A stretch of DNA of 64,000 bases from Cellulomonas sp. NS3 (GCF_024757985.1 NZ_CP103289.1:4712001-4776000); one strand, 5' to 3'; positions 25,149 through 34,338 are shown, counted from the stretch's first letter. The notes: generated by a model from the sequence alone, not told the origin. Numbers and translations are program-made.

Positions 25149-25219
25149 TAGTCAGACTATCGACGCCGGTTGGTCACACTGTCTTGCATCTCGACGACTC
25201 GACACAAATGTCGAGATGC
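25149..25219. repeat. IS-end-like repeat, copy A, plus an inverted 11-bp end
   Basis: Copy A (25149-25195) begins TAGTCAGACT and ends CTTGCATCTCGAC. It is 39/47 identical to copy B at 26309-26355. Fourteen bases further right, TGTCGAGATGC (25209-25219) is the reverse complement of the copy's GCATCTCGAC end, so two transposon-like ends face each other here. No transposase is present. Probably left by insertion and loss of an IS (inference). Confidence 0.6.
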
Positions 25220-25353
25220 CGTAATGATTGACCGGCGCCGCGTCGTACTTCGACGGGAACCGGGTCTGCCAGGTTCGCGGTCGATCTTCACCGGCTCGCA
25301 AGGAGATCTCGGGTCCTCGCAGTTGTGACTTCGCCGCCGTCTACGGTGGAGGT

Positions 25354-25953
25354 ATGCGGCACCACTCAGCCCCCATGGTCATCTCCGTACTCGCGCTGGC
25401 TCTGGCCGGGTGCGCAACTCCCGAGGCGGTACCCGGCGGCGCCGTCGGACCGGCTGAAACCCCTTCGCCTGGTCAGACCTCCGAGACGAGCGAGTCGACT
25501 GCCGCGGCTGTTGCGACTGGGAGCGCGCACGCCGAGGCGCAGGCGCGCGCTTGGCTTGATGCTGCGACCCTCCCGCCCGGAGCCGTTCCCGCCGACGCGA
25601 GCGTGGCGGCGTTCGGTTCTCACCAGGGCTGGCCCTGCGGTCCCTATGCGGAGCTTGAGGCGTTCTGGTCGATTCCTGGTTCGACCGTGAGCGAGACCGC
25701 GAACTGGCTGCGAGAGAACCCGACCGGTGCCCTCATTTCCACCGCGGTCGGCCCGGTGCCGGACGATCCGGCCTTTCAGTCGGCAGTTGTTGGGTATATC
25801 CCCGCTGACGGGGCGCAGGAGGGCATCGTCTACACCGTCAAGAAGACCCCCGACGGTGTGGCTGTGCGCGCTGAGGCCGCAGCGCACACCGCGGCCGCCG
25901 CCTGCCCCGACCTTCCGGACGGCGGGGTGCTTGGCGCGCCAGGTCAGGGGTGA
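25354..25953 (+). CDS. Lipoprotein, hypothetical, inside the IS-end-flanked segment
   Basis: A 199-residue exported lipoprotein: MRHHSAPMVISVLALALAGC is a clear lipobox signal, followed by a Thr/Ser/Glu linker and a folded domain of about 130 residues (WLDAATLPPGAVPADASVAAFGSHQGWPCGPYAELEAFWSIPG...). Ribosome site GGTGGAGG ends one base before the ATG's usual window. I do not recognise a family, though small lipoproteins with this ARAWLDAATLPPGAV opening occur in several Micrococcales. G+C is a little lower than in core genes. It sits between IS-end-like copies A and B, 1.1 kb apart, so it may have been carried in. Confidence 0.68.
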   Translation: MRHHSAPMVISVLALALAGCATPEAVPGGAVGPAETPSPGQTSETSESTAAAVATGSAHAEAQARAWLDAATLPPGAVPADASVAAFGSHQGWPCGPYAELEAFWSIPGSTVSETANWLRENPTGALISTAVGPVPDDPAFQSAVVGYIPADGAQEGIVYTVKKTPDGVAVRAEAAAHTAAAACPDLPDGGVLGAPGQG

Positions 25954-26189
25954 AGTCAGGCCATGAGCTGCACCGAGTGCTCGGAGGTCTTCGTGTCGCA
26001 GGTCGCGCCTGGGTGAGTCGTCGCGGCGCGCTGCTGATTGATGACCGACGCGGACCGGGCGCCGTCGATAGCCGGGCTGGGAACTGCACGAAGGTCTAGG
26101 CCGACCGTCGGGGACGGTGCCAGCTGACGAGCCGGTCGGACTCGTGTGGCTTGCTGGCCGCACCTGGCGCCAGCCGGGCCTGCACCCAC

Positions 26190-26214
26190 GAGCCCGCAGG
26201 GGACTTGAACCCCC
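26190..26214 (-). other. tRNA 3'-end fragment (T-arm and acceptor strand), possible att remnant
   Basis: On the minus strand GGGGG-TTCAAGT-CCCCT forms a proper 5-bp T-stem with the invariant TTCAA loop, followed by GCGGGCT and a discriminator base, the layout of a tRNA 3' end. No matching 5' acceptor strand, D-arm or anticodon arm is found within 80 bases. Such fragments are left where integrative elements use a tRNA gene as attachment site. The identity of the parent tRNA is not certain. Confidence 0.45.
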
Positions 26215-26259
26215 CGCAGCCCGGCCTGCTCTCGACGCAGGGCCCGCGTCCTCGAGGGG

Positions 26260-26355
26260 TAGTCAGACTGGCACTGAGCCGAGCCATCGTGCATCTCGGC
26301 AGACGGGGTAGTCAGACTATCGACGCGGACTAGTCGAGCTATCTTGCATCTCGAC
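26260..26355. repeat. IS-end-like repeats, copies C and B
   Basis: Copy C (26260-26300) and copy B (26309-26355) both start TAGTCAGACT and end GCATCTCG(A/G)C. Copy B is full length (47 bp like copy A); C is 41 bp and more divergent in the middle. B ends 14 bp from the dnaB stop codon. The stretch 25954-26369 holds these, the tRNA fragment and no gene. Confidence 0.6.
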
Positions 26356-26369
26356 AGCGGCGGCTCGGA

Positions 26370-27746
26370 CTACGCCTGCATGTCCACGAATCGCGAATAG
26401 TGGCCCTGGAACGCCACTGTGATCGTGTCGGTGGGTCCGTTTCTGTGCTTCGCGACGATCAGGTCCGCCTCGCCCGCGCGAGGTGATTCTTTCTCATAGG
26501 CATCCTCGCGATGCAAAAGTATTACCATGTCGGCATCTTGCTCGATAGAGCCAGATTCGCGAAGGTCGCTCATCGCCGGCCGCTTGTCGGTCCGCTGCTC
26601 CGGGCCACGATTCAGCTGCGAGATCGCGATGACCGGAACCTCGAGCTCCTTGGCGAGCAGCTTGAGCGCACGCGAGAACTCCGAGACCTCCTGCTGGCGG
26701 GACTCGACGCGCTTGCCCGACGACATGAGCTGGAGGTAGTCGATCACGACGAGCTTGAGGTCGTGACGCTGCTTGAGCCGCCGGCACTTGGCGCGGATCT
26801 CCATGAGCGACATGTTCGGCGAGTCGTCGATAAAGAGCGGCGCCTCGGAGATCTTGCCCATCGTGGCGGCGAGCTTCTGCCAGTCGTCCTCGCCCATCTG
26901 GCCCGTGCGCATCTTCTGCAGGTGGATGCGCGCCTCGGCGGACAGCAGACGCATGGTGATCTCGTTACGGCTCATCTCGAGCGAGAACACGACCGCGGCC
27001 TGGTTGTGCTTGATCGCCGCGGACCTGACGATATCGATTCCCAACGTTGATTTTCCGATTGCCGGCCGCGCAGCGATGACAATCATCTGCCCCGGGTGCA
27101 GCCCGTTGGTCAGCCGGTCGAGGTCCGCGAACCCGGTGGGCACGCCGATCATGCCCTCGCCGCGGTGTCCGGCGGCCTCGATCTCGTCGACCGTGCCCCC
27201 GATGACCTCGCCGAGGCGGTGGTAGTCCTCGGTGGTCCGGCGCTCGGTGACGGCGTAGACCTCGGCCTGGGCGTTGTTGACGATCTCGTCGACGTCGCCG
27301 CCGTCGGTCGCGTACCCGAGCTGGACGATGCGCGTCCCGGCCTCGACGAGCCGGCGCAGGACGGCCCGCTCGCGCACGATGCGCGCGTAGTACCCGGCGT
27401 TCGCGGCGGTGGGGACGGCCGAGATGAGCGTGTGCAGGTACGGCGCCCCGCCGATGCGGGTCATGTCGCCGCGCTTGGTCAGCTCGTCGGCGACGGTCAC
27501 GGCGTCGGCCGGCTCGCCGCGGCCGTACAGGTCGAGGATCGCGTCGTAGATCGCCTCGTGCGCCGGGCGGTAGAAGTCGGTGCCGCGCAGCTGCTCGACG
27601 ACGTCGGCGATCGCGTCCTTCGAGAGCATCATGCCGCCGAGGACGCTCTGCTCCGCGGCCACGTCCTGCGGAGGGGTCCGGTCGTAGCCGCCTCCGGCGC
27701 GTACGCCATCGGACGGCGCGCCGTACTCGAGCTCCTCGATCGTCAC
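26370..27746 (-). CDS. dnaB: Replicative DNA helicase DnaB
   Basis: The 458-residue hexameric helicase that unwinds DNA at the fork and binds primase. The N-terminal domain begins RTPPQDVAAEQSVLGGMMLSKDAI, the linker follows, and the RecA-like C-terminal half has Walker A ARPAIGKST, the H2 strand VVFSLEMS, Walker B LVVIDYLQLM, the H3 glutamine in VIAISQLNRGPEQR and the arginine finger region KHRNGPTDT. No intein is inserted, although one is common at this Walker A. GTG 27746 was chosen because a GGGGGA site precedes it; GTG 27764 gives six more residues but no site. It is at its normal place left of rplI in actinobacteria, but here its 3' end touches IS-end repeats. Confidence 0.96.
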   Translation of the reverse strand: MTIEELEYGAPSDGVRAGGGYDRTPPQDVAAEQSVLGGMMLSKDAIADVVEQLRGTDFYRPAHEAIYDAILDLYGRGEPADAVTVADELTKRGDMTRIGGAPYLHTLISAVPTAANAGYYARIVRERAVLRRLVEAGTRIVQLGYATDGGDVDEIVNNAQAEVYAVTERRTTEDYHRLGEVIGGTVDEIEAAGHRGEGMIGVPTGFADLDRLTNGLHPGQMIVIAARPAIGKSTLGIDIVRSAAIKHNQAAVVFSLEMSRNEITMRLLSAEARIHLQKMRTGQMGEDDWQKLAATMGKISEAPLFIDDSPNMSLMEIRAKCRRLKQRHDLKLVVIDYLQLMSSGKRVESRQQEVSEFSRALKLLAKELEVPVIAISQLNRGPEQRTDKRPAMSDLRESGSIEQDADMVILLHREDAYEKESPRAGEADLIVAKHRNGPTDTITVAFQGHYSRFVDMQA

Positions 27747-27775
27747 AGACTTCCCCCGACTCACCGTGCACGTTG

Positions 27776-27791
27776 TCGAACATGTGTTCTA
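27776..27791. promoter_or_regulatory. Candidate LexA (SOS) box upstream of dnaB
   Basis: TCGAACATGTGTTCTA matches the actinobacterial SOS box TCGAAC-N4-GTTCGA in 11 of 12 fixed positions. It lies 30 bp before the dnaB start, over the presumed promoter (TAGAAC in the leftward direction). SOS control of dnaB is inferred. Confidence 0.5.
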
Positions 27792-27901
27792 TCAGGAGAT
27801 ACTGACAAGCTCCTGCGTCGTCCCCCTCGGACGCCCCCTGGAGCATCATCGCCCGCGCCGTACGCGAGGCTAAGGTGCTGCCTCCGGACACGCCAAGAAC
27901 G

Positions 27902-28052
27902 CCGTCCACAGGCCCTGGGGACAACCCGACGGTGCTTGTGGACCCCCCTCACGGCGCTGTGCACAGGTCGTGGACAGGCCTGTGGACAATGGTGGACGAG
28001 GGCCTGAAAGACGCCTCTCACCGGGGGAGACGCCGTGCACCGTTGTGGACGA
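27902..28052. promoter_or_regulatory. Cluster of DnaA-box-like 9-mers between dnaB and the MATE gene
   Basis: TGTGGACAA at 27981-27989 is a perfect DnaA box (reverse of TTGTCCACA). Around it lie TGTGGACGA (28044, 8/9), and 7/9 matches at 27902 (CCGTCCACA, opposite strand), 27937, 27958 (TGTGCACAG), 27969 (CGTGGACAG) and 27991. Seven near-boxes in 151 bp, six in one orientation. Possibly a DnaA titration or dnaB control region (inference). Confidence 0.55.
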
Positions 28053-28060
28053 GGAGAAAG

Positions 28061-29413
28061 TTGGTCAGGAGTTCACAGGGTGGACGTTCGGCGTCCAGCC
28101 TCGACCGGCAGGTCCTCGCGCTCGCCGTCCCCGCCCTCGGCGCGCTCGTCGCCGAGCCCCTGTTCGTGCTCGTGGACTCGGCCGTCGTCGGGCACCTCGG
28201 GACCCCCGAGCTCGCCGGGCTCGCGCTCGCCTCGACCGTCCTGGTGACCGTCGTCGGGCTCTGCGTCTTCCTCGCGTACGCGACGACCGCGGCCGTCGCA
28301 CGACACCTCGGCGCGGGCGACCGGGTCGCCGCGCTGCGGCTGGGGATCGACGGGATGTGGCTCGCCGCGGGGCTCGGCGCCGTCCTCGCGCTCGCCCTGG
28401 CGATCGCCGCGCCGTGGGCCGTCGAGGCGCTCGGGGCCGAGGGCGCCGTCGCCGGGCACGCCGTGACCTACCTGCGCTGGTCGGCGCCAGGGCTGCCCGG
28501 GATGCTCCTGGTCCTGGCCGCGACCGGCGCGCTGCGAGGGCTCCTCGACACCCGCACGCCGCTCGTCGTCGCCGCGTCGGGCGCGGTCGCCAACGCGGTC
28601 CTCAACGTCGCCCTCGTGTACGGCGCCGGGATGGGGATCGCCGGGTCGGGGCTCGGGACGGCCGTCGCGCAGCTCGGCATGGCGGCGGTGCTCGTCGTCG
28701 TCGTCGTGCGCGGGGCCCGGGCCGCCGGCGCTCCCCTCTCCCCCGCGGCGGCCGGCATCCTCGGGCAGGCCCGCGCCGGCGCGCCGCTGCTCGTGCGGAC
28801 CGTCTCGCTGCGGCTCGCGATCCTGCTGACGGTCTGGGTCGCGACCGGGCTCGGCCCTGCCGTGCTCGCCGGGCACCAGGTCGTCAACGCGGTCTGGGGT
28901 CTCACCGCCTTCGCGCTCGACGCGCTCGCGATCGCCGCGCAGGCCCTCGTGGGGCACGCGCTCGGCGCCCGCGACGTCGACCGGGTCCGCGCCGTCCTGC
29001 GGCGCACGGTCACGTGGGGCGTCGCCGCCGGCGCGGTCCTCGGCGTGCTCATCGCCGTGGCGTCGCCGCTGATCGCCCGGCCGTTCACGTCGGACCCCGC
29101 CGTGCGCGACGCCGTCGTCGCCGGGCTCGTCGTCGCCGCCGTCGCCCTCCCCCTCGCCGGCTGGGTGTTCGTGCTCGACGGCGTCCTGATCGGCGCGGGC
29201 GACGGGCGCTACCTCGCGTGGGCGGGCCTCGTGACGCTCGCCGCGTACGTGCCCTGCGCGCTCGCCGTCCGCGCCTGGGCCCCCGACGGCGCGGCCGGGC
29301 TCGCGTGGCTCTGGGCGGCGTTCGCGGGCGTGTTCATGCTCTCCCGGGCCGCGACGACGGCGCTCCGGGCGCGGGGCACGGCCTGGATGGTCGACGGCCC
29401 GACGGCGCGCTGA
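28061..29413 (+). CDS. MATE-family efflux transporter (DinF/NorM-like)
   Basis: A 450-residue, 12-helix cation-coupled exporter. It opens LDRQVLALAVPALGALVAEPLFVLVDSAVVGHLG, the family's first helix, and the two halves repeat the fold (DRVRAVLRRTVTWGVAAGAVLG begins a late helix). Long hydrophobic Ala/Val/Leu runs cover most of the chain. The TTG at 28061 follows a GAGGAGAAAG site and gives the usual family length; an ATG at 27989 is in frame but would make the DnaA-box cluster coding and add basic, non-conserved residues. It converges with rplI over a hairpin terminator. Substrate unknown. Position next to dnaB is common in Micrococcales. Confidence 0.85.
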   Translation: MVRSSQGGRSASSLDRQVLALAVPALGALVAEPLFVLVDSAVVGHLGTPELAGLALASTVLVTVVGLCVFLAYATTAAVARHLGAGDRVAALRLGIDGMWLAAGLGAVLALALAIAAPWAVEALGAEGAVAGHAVTYLRWSAPGLPGMLLVLAATGALRGLLDTRTPLVVAASGAVANAVLNVALVYGAGMGIAGSGLGTAVAQLGMAAVLVVVVVRGARAAGAPLSPAAAGILGQARAGAPLLVRTVSLRLAILLTVWVATGLGPAVLAGHQVVNAVWGLTAFALDALAIAAQALVGHALGARDVDRVRAVLRRTVTWGVAAGAVLGVLIAVASPLIARPFTSDPAVRDAVVAGLVVAAVALPLAGWVFVLDGVLIGAGDGRYLAWAGLVTLAAYVPCALAVRAWAPDGAAGLAWLWAAFAGVFMLSRAATTALRARGTAWMVDGPTAR

Positions 29414-29487
29414 CACCGGCCGGTCGCCCGCACGCGCCCGCACGCCCGTCAGCGGCGGGCGCGCCCGCCACCGTGCCGACGACGCAC

Positions 29488-29519
29488 GAGGCCGGCACCC
29501 TGTCAGGGCACCGGCCTCG
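29488..29519. terminator. Bidirectional terminator between MATE gene and rplI
   Basis: CGAGGCCGG (29488-29496) pairs with CCGGCCTCG (29511-29519); inside it CCCT/AGGG extends the stem. It serves the rightward MATE gene and the leftward ribosomal operon. Confidence 0.75.
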
Positions 29520-29538
29520 TGTCACGCGTCCGAGCAGG

Positions 29539-29988
29539 TCAGGCAGCGACGACCTTGACGGTCACCGTGGCCGAGACCTCGGCGTGCAGGCGGACCTGCA
29601 CCTTGTACTCGCCGGTCGCCTTGATGGGCTGACCGATCTCGATCTTGCGCTTGTCGACCGTCTGGGCGCCGTTCGCCTTGACCGCGTCCGCGATCTCCGC
29701 GGTCGTGATCGCACCGAACAGACGGCCCGACTCGCCGGCCTTCGCGGTGACGACGACGGGCTTCGACTGCAGCGAGTCGCGCACCGCCTGGGCACCCTCG
29801 AGGCTCTCGATCTCGCGGGCCTTGCGGGCCTTGCGGATCGCGGTGATCTCCTTCTCGGCGCCCTTGGTCCAGGGCGTCGCGAGGGAGCGGGGCACGAGGT
29901 AGTTACGGGCGTACCCGTCCTTCACCTCGACGACGTCACCCGGGGCACCGAGACCGGTGACCTCGTGGGTCAGGATGAGCTTGGCCAT
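29539..29988 (-). CDS. rplI: 50S ribosomal protein L9
   Basis: A 149-residue two-domain ribosomal protein. The N-terminal domain shows [37 protein letters not shown], nearly the family consensus; the long connecting helix ([22 protein letters not shown]) and the C-terminal domain ([45 protein letters not shown]) follow. ATG 29988 has a strong GAAGGAGG site. Last gene of the rpsF-ssb-rpsR-rplI operon, 16 bp after rpsR. Confidence 0.98.
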   Translation of the reverse strand: MAKLILTHEVTGLGAPGDVVEVKDGYARNYLVPRSLATPWTKGAEKEITAIRKARKAREIESLEGAQAVRDSLQSKPVVVTAKAGESGRLFGAITTAEIADAVKANGAQTVDKRKIEIGQPIKATGEYKVQVRLHAEVSATVTVKVVAA

Positions 29989-30004
29989 GAGTGTCGCCTC
30001 CTTC

Positions 30005-30241
30005 TCAGCGTGCCGACGACGAGTACGGCAGGAGAGCCATCTCGCGGGCGTTCTTGACGGCGCGTGCGATCGCACGCTGCTCCTGGACGGACACACCGGT
30101 CACTCGGCGCGCGCGGATCTTCCCGCGGTCCGAGATGAACTTGCGCAGCAGCGCAGTGTCCTTGTAGTCGACGACGTCGATCTTCGCCGCCTTGAGCGGG
30201 TTCATCTTCTTCTTGGGCTTGCGGACAACGGCCTTGGCCAT
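30005..30241 (-). CDS. rpsR: 30S ribosomal protein S18
   Basis: A 78-residue protein of the 30S platform, partner of S6. Sequence [62 protein letters not shown] is the family pattern. It lacks the N-terminal CxxC zinc motif (reads [11 protein letters not shown]), so it is the zinc-independent (C-minus) form, which in many actinobacteria is one of two S18 paralogues. ATG 30241, AAGGAG site. Between ssb and rplI. Confidence 0.97.
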   Translation of the reverse strand: MAKAVVRKPKKKMNPLKAAKIDVVDYKDTALLRKFISDRGKIRARRVTGVSVQEQRAIARAVKNAREMALLPYSSSAR

Positions 30242-30320
30242 CGTGGTGCTCCTTCTCAAGTACCGGAGCCCGGGGAGTTGCCATGCCCCGGGATGGGTGT
30301 GTCAGTGGTGCTGGGGCTGA

Positions 30321-30851
30321 TCAGAACGGGGGCTCGTCGGAGAACGACCCACCAGAGGCGCCGCCCGGGGCCGGCGTGGCCCACGGGTCGTCCTGCTGCT
30401 GGTTGCCGCCGCCGCCGTACCCGCCGCCGCCGCCGTTGAAGCCGCCACCGCCGCCCCCGCCGAAGCCACCGCCGCCGCCACCCGAGCGCTGGGCCCGGGT
30501 GACCTTCGCGGTCGCGTAGCGGAGGGACGGGCCGACCTCGTCGACCTGCATCTCGTACACCGTGCGCTTCTCGCCCTCGCGGGTCTCGTAGGAGCGCTGC
30601 ACGAGACGGCCCTGCACGATGACGCGGGTCCCCTTCGTCAGGGACTCCGCGACGCTCTCCGCCGCCTCACGCCACACCGAGCAGCGCAGGAACAGCGTGT
30701 CGCCGTCCTTCCACTCGTTGGACTGGCGGTCGAACGTGCGAGGGGTCGAGGCCACGGTGAAGTTCGCCACGGCCGCACCCGAGGGGGTGAAGCGCAGCTC
30801 GGGGTCCCCGGTCAGGTTCCCGATCACCGTGATGACGGTCTCACCAGCCAT
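30321..30851 (-). CDS. ssb: Single-stranded DNA-binding protein
   Basis: A 176-residue SSB. The OB fold (residues 1-115) starts [34 protein letters not shown] and includes [33 protein letters not shown]. It is followed by a glycine-rich linker ([15 protein letters not shown]...) and the acidic tip FSDEPPF used to dock replication and repair proteins, somewhat different from the usual DDDIPF. ATG 30851. Third-from-last gene of the rpsF operon; coupling with ribosomal genes is standard in bacteria. Confidence 0.97.
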   Translation of the reverse strand: MAGETVITVIGNLTGDPELRFTPSGAAVANFTVASTPRTFDRQSNEWKDGDTLFLRCSVWREAAESVAESLTKGTRVIVQGRLVQRSYETREGEKRTVYEMQVDEVGPSLRYATAKVTRAQRSGGGGGGFGGGGGGGFNGGGGGYGGGGNQQQDDPWATPAPGGASGGSFSDEPPF

Positions 30852-30943
30852 GCCAGCTCCTTGTGACGTCAGTTCGTCGGGGAGCTCGTCGCGGAGCTCG
30901 CCGTGGGGTCAGTGGTGCGCACCGTACTCGCGCGGTCCGACGC

Positions 30944-31237
30944 TCAGGCGTCGGCGCGGAGCACCTTGGTGCGCAGGACGACCTCGTTGAGGCCCAGCTG
31001 GCGGTCGAGCTCCTTGGCGGTCGCGGGCGACGCCGTGAAGTCGACGACCGCGTAGATGCCCTCGGACTTCTTCTGGATGTCGTACGCCAGGCGGCGACGG
31101 CCCCAGATGTCGACCTTGTCCACGGTCCCACCGTCGTTCTTGATGACGGTCAGGTACTTGTCGAGCGAGGGAGCGACGGTGCGCTCCTCGATCTCGGGGT
31201 CGAGGATGATCATGATCTCGTACTGACGCAGGCTCAT
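30944..31237 (-). CDS. rpsF: 30S ribosomal protein S6
   Basis: A 97-residue ribosomal protein: [66 protein letters not shown] are characteristic. The ATG at 31237 with GAGGAGG site is preferred over the GTG six bases upstream. First gene of the rpsF-ssb-rpsR-rplI operon. Confidence 0.97.
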   Translation of the reverse strand: MSLRQYEIMIILDPEIEERTVAPSLDKYLTVIKNDGGTVDKVDIWGRRRLAYDIQKKSEGIYAVVDFTASPATAKELDRQLGLNEVVLRTKVLRADA

Positions 31238-31374
31238 ACCCACCTCCTCTGGTCTCGGCGGCCACGGTCTGTCCGTGGCAGGAGGGTCCTCATGCGTCGC
31301 GGCACCTCGACGCGGGCCCGGAGGCCCGTGGGGTGGTGCCGCACACCGTGCCCGGGTCCCGCGTCGATCGGCGA

Positions 31375-31403
31375 CGGCAACCCAGTGGCACAGCAGCGGT
31401 CAA
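31375..31403 (-). promoter_or_regulatory. Likely promoter of the rpsF operon
   Basis: Reading leftward, TTGACC (31403-31398) and TTGCCG (31380-31375) are 17 bp apart, leaving a leader of about 130 bases before rpsF. Such a leader is long enough to carry the S6:S18 autoregulatory structure known in other bacteria, but no such fold was established here. Confidence 0.45.
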
Positions 31404-31470
31404 GCCTACCGGCTGGAGAGCCCGGACTGAAATCCCGGCTGCACCGGCAGCGGACGCCGAGCGGGCGGGC

Positions 31471-31578
31471 CGGACGCGAGCACGCCGGACGCGAGCCGGC
31501 CGGACGCGAGCGGAGCCGGACGCGAGCACGCCGGACGCGAGCCGGCCGGACGCGAGCGGAGCCGGACGCGAGCGGAGC
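31471..31578. repeat. Tandem 15/16-bp repeat (CGGACGCGAGC core), 7 copies
   Basis: Seven units, each starting CGGACGCGAGC with endings ACGC, CGGC or GGAGC; units 1-3 are repeated exactly as units 4-6 (46-bp higher-order repeat) and a seventh follows. Noncoding, between the PBP gene stop (31628) and the rpsF promoter. Confidence 0.9.
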
Positions 31579-31627
31579 CGGGGACGACGTGCGTCCCCGG
31601 CCCCGCTGTCCCGCGTGCGCGACGGGA

Positions 31628-34105
31628 CTACCCGCCACCGGCGTTGCCGCCGCCACCGTTCCCGCCGCCCGCACCCTCGGCGGGAGGCGGCGTCGGCGTC
31701 GGCGTCGGCTGCGGGGCCTGCGTCTGGGTCGGCGCCGGGGTCGGCGTCGGCTTTTTCGCGGGCCCCGACGACACGACGATCGTGACGGCCGAGCCCTTGT
31801 TCAGCATCGTGCCGCCGCCCGGGCTCGCGCTGATCACCCGGCCCGCCGCGACGCTGTCGGACGCCTGCTGGGACACCGCCGGCGCGAGGCCCGCGTTCAC
31901 CACCGCGGCCTCGGCGTCGGCCTGCGTCTTGCCCTCGAGGCCACCCGGCACCGCGACCTGCGTCTCGGCCGGGGGCTGAGTCTCGACGGGCGCCTCGGTC
32001 GCCGTCGCGGTCGCGGTCGGCGTGGGCTTCTTGCCGACGTTCGCGCGCTTCGGGAACTGCTGGACCTCGGCGTACGCAGGCTGCTGGAACACCTGCTCCA
32101 TGTACTTGGCCCACAGCGCGGAGGGCCACGACCCGCCCGTGATCTGCTTGATCGGCCGGCCGCGGCCGTCGACCCCGAACTCGGTGATGCGCACCGGGTC
32201 CTTCATGTTCTCGCCGACCTGGCTGAACGCGACGGCCGTCGCGACCTGCGGCGTGAAGCCCACGAACCAGGCCGACTTGTTGTCGGTCGAGGTGCCGGTC
32301 TTGCCGGCGATCGGGCGCCCGAGCGGCTTCACGTACGTCTCGCCCGAGCCCTTCTCGACCACCTGGGTCATCGCGAACGTCGTGTCCGCCATGACGTCAG
32401 GGGCGAACACCTGCTTGGGCTCGTCGGTGCCGCCGCGGTAGGCGACCGTGTCGGGGTCCGCGACGTAGCGGGCCTCCCGGACGATGAACGGCTTGTGGTA
32501 GACGCCACCGGAGGCGATCGTCGCGTACGCCGCGGCCATGTCGAGCGGGTGCACGGCATCGGGCCCGAGCACGTTCGACGGCTTGTCGACGAGCGGGGTC
32601 GTGATGCCGGCCCGCGTCGCGGCCTCGACGGTCTTCTGCGGCGTGACGAGGTCGTTGAGCTGCGCGTACACGGTGTTGACGGAGTCGGCGGTGGCGTCCG
32701 CGAGGTTCATCTCCGGGAGGGACGTCTCACCGAAGTTGATGATCTCCTCGTCCGGCCCCCACGAGTCCAGCTTGAGCGGGCTCGCGCCCGAGAACCGGGT
32801 CTCGAGGCTGATCCCCTGCTCGAGCGCCGCGATGAGCGTGAACGGCTTGAACGTCGACCCCGCCTGCGCGGTGTCGCGGGTCACGCGGTTGATCTGGTCG
32901 GTCAGGAAGTCCTGCCCGCCGTACATCGAGACGATCGCGCCGTCCCGGGTGTCGAGCGAGACGACGCCCATCTTGAAGTGGGCGAGGTCGGGGGTGCCCC
33001 CGGCCAGGCTGCCGTCCCAGACCGTGTTCGCCTGGGCGACCAGCGCCTCCTGGAGGGGCTGCTGGATCGTCGTGACGACCTGGAGGCCGCCGGTGTAGAG
33101 GATGTCCTCGGTGATCCCCTTGGTCTCGAGCTCGTCCTTGACGAGATCCAGGATGTACCCGTTGGTGCCCGCGAGGGTGTTCGAGCGGGTGTAGGGCACG
33201 AGGGAGTCGGTCGGGAAGACCGCGGCCTCGCGGTCCTCGGCGGTGATGTGCCCGTCCTCGACCATGATGTTGAGCACGCGCTCCCAACGCTGCTGCGCCT
33301 TGTCGGGGCTCTCGGCGGGGTCCCAGTTGTTCGGCGAGGGGATGATGCCGGCGAGCATCGCGGCCTCGGAGAGGCTGAGGTCGGCGGCGTTCTTGCCGAA
33401 GTAGGACTTCGCGGCGGTCTGGATCCCGTAGGAGTCGCGGCCGAAGTAGATGGTGTTGAGGTAGCGCTCGAGGATCTCGGGCTTCTCCTGCGACTGCGAG
33501 ATCTTGACGGCGAGCAGCGTCTCGCGCGCCTTCCCGAGGTAGTCCGACGTCGTCTTGCCCGTGTAGTACCGCTCGACGTACTGCTGCGTGAGCGTCGAGG
33601 CGCCCTGGGTGTCGCCGCCGCGCACGTTGTTCCAGAGGGCACGCACGATGCCGCGTGGCGAGATGCCGCTGTTTTCCCAGAACGTGCGGTCCTCGGACGC
33701 GATGACGGCGTCGCCGACGTAGTCCGGCAGCGTCGTGAGGTCGACGAGCTCGCGCTTCTGCTCGGCGAAGGTCGCGATCGGAGCACCGGGGGTGCCCTCC
33801 GGGGAGCCCTCGGGCGGGGCGAAGTACACGGTCGACGCCTGGAACTTGGCGTCCTCCGACGGGTCAGGGATCTTCGTGACGGCGTACGCCGCGACGAGCG
33901 CACCGAGGCCGAGGAACCCGACGGTCAGGAACGACCCGAGCACGAAGCGCCACGACGGCAGCCACCGGTGCAGGCCCTCGTAGCCCGAGCGGGGGTAGTC
34001 GAAGAACCGGCGCCGTCCGGCGGGCCGGCCCGCTGCGGGTACGGAGGCGACGCGCGACGCACGGCGCCGCGACGGCGCCGGGGCTCTCCGGTTGCTGCTC
34101 GCCAA
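31628..34105 (-). CDS. Class A penicillin-binding protein with C-terminal PASTA domain
   Basis: An 825-residue bifunctional peptidoglycan glycosyltransferase/transpeptidase, equivalent in position to mycobacterial PonA1. Order: cytoplasmic basic N-terminus, one membrane helix (about 50-75), GT51 domain with [19 protein letters not shown] (catalytic Glu), [13 protein letters not shown] and [11 protein letters not shown], then the transpeptidase with SxxK in [11 protein letters not shown] (SxN), and KTGTS. One PASTA domain follows ([24 protein letters not shown]...VISASPGGG) and a Thr/Pro then Gly-rich tail (GGGNGGGGNAGGG). Start TTG 34105 has an AGGAAGG site. PASTA binds muropeptides or lipid II. 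Leftward of it lie the tandem repeats and rpsF operon. Confidence 0.94.
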   Translation of the reverse strand: MASSNRRAPAPSRRRASRVASVPAAGRPAGRRRFFDYPRSGYEGLHRWLPSWRFVLGSFLTVGFLGLGALVAAYAVTKIPDPSEDAKFQASTVYFAPPEGSPEGTPGAPIATFAEQKRELVDLTTLPDYVGDAVIASEDRTFWENSGISPRGIVRALWNNVRGGDTQGASTLTQQYVERYYTGKTTSDYLGKARETLLAVKISQSQEKPEILERYLNTIYFGRDSYGIQTAAKSYFGKNAADLSLSEAAMLAGIIPSPNNWDPAESPDKAQQRWERVLNIMVEDGHITAEDREAAVFPTDSLVPYTRSNTLAGTNGYILDLVKDELETKGITEDILYTGGLQVVTTIQQPLQEALVAQANTVWDGSLAGGTPDLAHFKMGVVSLDTRDGAIVSMYGGQDFLTDQINRVTRDTAQAGSTFKPFTLIAALEQGISLETRFSGASPLKLDSWGPDEEIINFGETSLPEMNLADATADSVNTVYAQLNDLVTPQKTVEAATRAGITTPLVDKPSNVLGPDAVHPLDMAAAYATIASGGVYHKPFIVREARYVADPDTVAYRGGTDEPKQVFAPDVMADTTFAMTQVVEKGSGETYVKPLGRPIAGKTGTSTDNKSAWFVGFTPQVATAVAFSQVGENMKDPVRITEFGVDGRGRPIKQITGGSWPSALWAKYMEQVFQQPAYAEVQQFPKRANVGKKPTPTATATATEAPVETQPPAETQVAVPGGLEGKTQADAEAAVVNAGLAPAVSQQASDSVAAGRVISASPGGGTMLNKGSAVTIVVSSGPAKKPTPTPAPTQTQAPQPTPTPTPPPAEGAGGGNGGGGNAGGG

Positions 34106-34338
34106 CGCACTGCCTTCCTGCCGGGGACTCGGGTCGCGGCCCGGGCACAGGGGGGTGCCGGGCGGACCGCCGGTTCAGTATGGACGACCGTCCTGGGCCC
34201 GGCGCCTGTTCGATGTCCGGTCTTCACATCATGGGCACCCGATCCGCGCGTCGTGCCTGCGTGTCGCACAGCGGCCGCGTGGTGCGGCTCACAGGACGCG
34301 GGCGGGCCGGCCGCCGACCGTGCCGCAGCTCCGTCCGG

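Noticed and set aside
26370-27746. Intein in DnaB
   Set aside because: The helicase motifs are continuous; no extra domain interrupts the Walker A region.
31471-31578. CRISPR or protein-coding repeat
   Set aside because: No spacers, mixed 15/16-bp period that breaks any reading frame, and no ribosome site.
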